A stretch of DNA of 16,031 bases from Cytophagaceae bacterium (GTDB lineage: Bacteria; Bacteroidota; Bacteroidia; Cytophagales; Spirosomataceae): contig CANIYB010000018.1 in the NCBI GenBank assembly GCA_947471105.1, positions 1-16,031 of the forward strand. The letters are read 5' to 3'. Of this stretch, positions 14,295 to 16,031 are shown one piece after another; position 1 is the stretch's first letter; every line of letters starts with the position of its first letter. The notes under the pieces are model-generated. The model was given only the letters and a program-made list of their open reading frames with translations, ran no database searches and was not told the DNA's origin. The position numbers were made by a program, and so were the translations under genes.

Positions 14295-15869
14295 ATGAGA
14301 ATTTATCAAACACTGAACTTTCGTTTTACGGGATGTATAACAAAGCTCCTATTAATTGCCTGCATCTTTTCAGCACACATTTTATCTGCACAAACGATTG
14401 TAGAAAAAATAGTTCAAGAGGAGAACAACAACTCCCAACTGAAAATAATGGCTCACGAGTTATTAGATGGTATAGGTCCTAGACTTATAGGTACACCACA
14501 AATGAAAAAAGCCAACGACTGGGCCGTGGAGAAATATACAAGTTGGGGCATCACCGCCCGTAACGAACAATTTGGCGAATGGAAAGGTTGGGAACGAGGC
14601 ATCACGCATATCGATATGCTGTCTCCTAGGGTTAAAAGTTTAGAAGGGACTCAATTAGCTTGGAGCCCATCTACCAAAGGAAAATCAATTAAAGCTGAAA
14701 TCATGATCATTCCAGATGTTCTGGATTCTACGGCATTTGCCAACTGGCTCCCCAACGCAAAGGGTAAGTTTGTGATGATTTCAATGAACCAACCTACCGG
14801 AAGACCGGATGATAACTGGAAACAATTTGCAACCTCATCATCCTTTGAAAAATTAAAAAAAGAACGCGACGAACAAACGGAGGCATGGCAAAAACGCATC
14901 CGTAAAACAGGATATTCAAGCAGAATGCTTCCAATCATTTTAGAAAAAGCAGGAGCAAAAGGTATTTTAACCAATAACTGGTCGAGTGGCTTTGGCGTTG
15001 ATAAAATTTTCAGTGCCTATACGTCAAAAATACCAACCGTCGATATCGCATTGGAAGATTATGGTACTTTATATCGCTTGGTTGAATCTGGGGACAATCC
15101 CATCATCAGTATTCAAACAGGTTCAAAAGATTTAGGCATCGTTCCTTCATTCAATACGATCGCCGAAATAAAGGGCACTGAAAAACCGGATGAATATGTC
15201 ATGTTATCTGCCCATTTTGATTCTTGGGATGGTGGCCAAGGTGCCACGGATAATGGGACCGGGACATTGACCATGATGGAAGCAATGCGCATTTTGAAAT
15301 TGGTTTATCCAAATCCTAAACGCACTATTTTAGTGGGACATTGGGGAAGCGAAGAACAAGGATTGAATGGTTCTAGGGCATTTGTGGAAGATCACCCTGA
15401 AATTGTCAGTAAACTGCAAGCCTTGTTTAACCAGGACAATGGAACAGGCAGAATAGCGAATATTTCGGGACAAGGTTATCAACATGCGGGTGAATTTATT
15501 TCACGCTGGTTGGCTGCTGTCCCGAGCATTCTCAAAGATTCGATCAAAACAAATTTTCCCGGAGTACCGGGTGGTGGTGGTAGCGACTTCGCCTCTTTTG
15601 TGGCTGTAGGTGCACCTGGCTTTTCATTAAGCTCTTTAAGTTGGTCTTATTCAAATTATACGTGGCATACGAATCGAGATACGTATGATAAAATCATCTT
15701 TGATGATTTGCGAAGTAATGCGATTGTAACGGCCATCATGGTATACATGGCGTGCGAAGACCCAGAAACTATGCCCAGAGATAAAGCTAATTTAAGTTCT
15801 GGAAAACCGATTCCTTGGCCAATACAAGTCAAATCACTTCGAAAAGGCCCTGTGGTTCCCAAGAAATGA
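14295..15869 (+). CDS. Secreted M28-family zinc metallopeptidase with PA-like insert
   Basis: A 524-residue exported aminopeptidase or carboxypeptidase-like enzyme. A signal peptide (about 1-32) ends ILSAQT. Residues about 40-110 form the start of the peptidase fold and about 120-285 carry a protease-associated-type insert, including AGAKGILTNNW near 219. The dinuclear zinc site is complete: H307 and catalytic D309 (SAHFDSW), bridging D319 (ATDNGTG), catalytic E353 with ligand E354 (WGSEEQGL), D381 (NQDNGTG) and H458 (TWHTNRDT). These match M28 peptidases of the glutamate carboxypeptidase/PGCP-like kind; substrate is probably peptides in the periplasm, which is inference. The ATG at 14295 is the start that includes the signal peptide. 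It stands alone on the plus strand, following a decayed repeat copy by 10 bases, and is followed by a hairpin terminator. Confidence 0.93.
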   Translation: MRIYQTLNFRFTGCITKLLLIACIFSAHILSAQTIVEKIVQEENNNSQLKIMAHELLDGIGPRLIGTPQMKKANDWAVEKYTSWGITARNEQFGEWKGWERGITHIDMLSPRVKSLEGTQLAWSPSTKGKSIKAEIMIIPDVLDSTAFANWLPNAKGKFVMISMNQPTGRPDDNWKQFATSSSFEKLKKERDEQTEAWQKRIRKTGYSSRMLPIILEKAGAKGILTNNWSSGFGVDKIFSAYTSKIPTVDIALEDYGTLYRLVESGDNPIISIQTGSKDLGIVPSFNTIAEIKGTEKPDEYVMLSAHFDSWDGGQGATDNGTGTLTMMEAMRILKLVYPNPKRTILVGHWGSEEQGLNGSRAFVEDHPEIVSKLQALFNQDNGTGRIANISGQGYQHAGEFISRWLAAVPSILKDSIKTNFPGVPGGGGSDFASFVAVGAPGFSLSSLSWSYSNYTWHTNRDTYDKIIFDDLRSNAIVTAIMVYMACEDPETMPRDKANLSSGKPIPWPIQVKSLRKGPVVPKK

Positions 15870-15923
15870 TTTTATAACCCAGTCACTTTCGATTTTAAAT
15901 CCCAGGCTTGTTGAATAACATTC

Positions 15924-15955
15924 AAGGACATGCGTTAAATCGTATGTCCTTTTTT
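15924..15955 (+). terminator. Terminator downstream of the M28 peptidase
   Basis: AAGGACATGCG (15924-15934), loop TTAAAT, CGTATGTCC (15941-15949) and six Ts (15950-15955) form a stem with one G-T wobble. It shares its outline with the dnaJ terminator, with paired changes in the stem (TC/GA against AT/AT). Confidence 0.85.
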
Positions 15956-15979
15956 ATTCATATTTGAGGTTTAATTAAT
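15924..15979 (+). repeat. Terminator-linked repeat element, copy 3
   Basis: Intact hairpin as above, then TCGTATGTCC from 15940 with a T-run, GAGGTTT at 15966-15972 (26 bases from TCGT) and ATTAAT at 15974-15979. It matches copy 2 best in the GTCCTTTTTTATT segment and copy 1 in hairpin layout. Confidence 0.65.
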
Positions 15980-15996
15980 AAAAGATCTTAAATTTC
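15963..15996 (+). promoter_or_regulatory. Putative promoter for the gene at the right edge
   Basis: TTTG (15963-15966), 22 bases and TAAATTTC (15989-15996, seven of eight matches to TAnnTTTG) precede ATG 16001 by four bases. The TTTG overlaps the GAGG part of repeat copy 3. Evidence is motif matching only. Confidence 0.3.
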
Positions 15997-16000
15997 AAAA

Positions 16001-16031
16001 ATGAATCGACTGACAATTATTCAAAGAAATG
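16001..16031 (+). CDS. Possible start of a further gene, cut by the right edge
   Basis: An ATG at 16001 opens ten codons (MNRLTIIQRN) to the window edge. It follows a terminator and a promoter-like sequence at a fitting distance, with an A-rich stretch (TTTCAAAA) just before it. The product cannot be recognised from ten residues, and the call depends on sequence beyond the window. Confidence 0.3.
   Translation, partial: MNRLTIIQRN

Overview
The window looks like chromosome of a member of the Bacteroidota, most likely order Cytophagales. The evidence is a giant hybrid two-component sensor with two Reg_prop propellers, Y_Y_Y and AraC domains, few clear Shine-Dalgarno sites, promoter-like TTTG / TAnnTTTG pairs, and protein sequences typical of that group (MnmA, QueG, GrpE/DnaJ without adjacent dnaK). 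I see no phage, plasmid, CRISPR, transposase, tRNA or rRNA. Genus cannot be set from this sequence.

Layout. 1-2316 (minus): a degenerate TrpF-like protein followed 25 bp later by a class A penicillin-binding protein that runs off the left edge. 2443-3582 (plus): mnmA, tRNA 2-thiouridylase. 3618-9222 (minus): a tight three-gene unit read as hybrid two-component sensor/regulator, then a secreted S1/P1-nuclease-like or zinc phospholipase C-like hydrolase (start overlaps the sensor's end by 23 bp), then a YfcE-type metallophosphoesterase (stop and start abut). 9496-10524 (plus): an orphan GntR/LacI chimeric regulator. 10554-11492 (minus): queG, whose stop codon lies inside a bidirectional hairpin terminator. 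11593-13291 (plus): grpE-dnaJ chaperone operon. 13414-14046 (minus): small NAD(P)-binding atypical SDR. 14295-15869 (plus): secreted M28 zinc peptidase. A possible next gene starts at 16001.

How the genes relate. Most are housekeeping: cell-wall synthesis, two unrelated tRNA wobble-base modifications and protein folding. The accessory-looking parts are the sensor-hydrolase operon and the SDR/M28 region. The sensor-hydrolase unit suggests, without proving, signal-responsive hydrolysis of phosphoester-containing nutrients.

The most unusual non-coding signal is a three-copy element at about 13356, 14233 and 15924. It joins a terminator-like right arm (TCGTnnGTCC plus a T-run) to GAGGTTT exactly 26 bases from the start of TCGT in every copy. 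Two copies bracket the SDR gene. The middle copy has lost its left hairpin arm. I found no complete, clearly novel biological system. The repeat element, the catalytically stripped TrpF homologue and the sensor-hydrolase operon deserve the closest follow-up.
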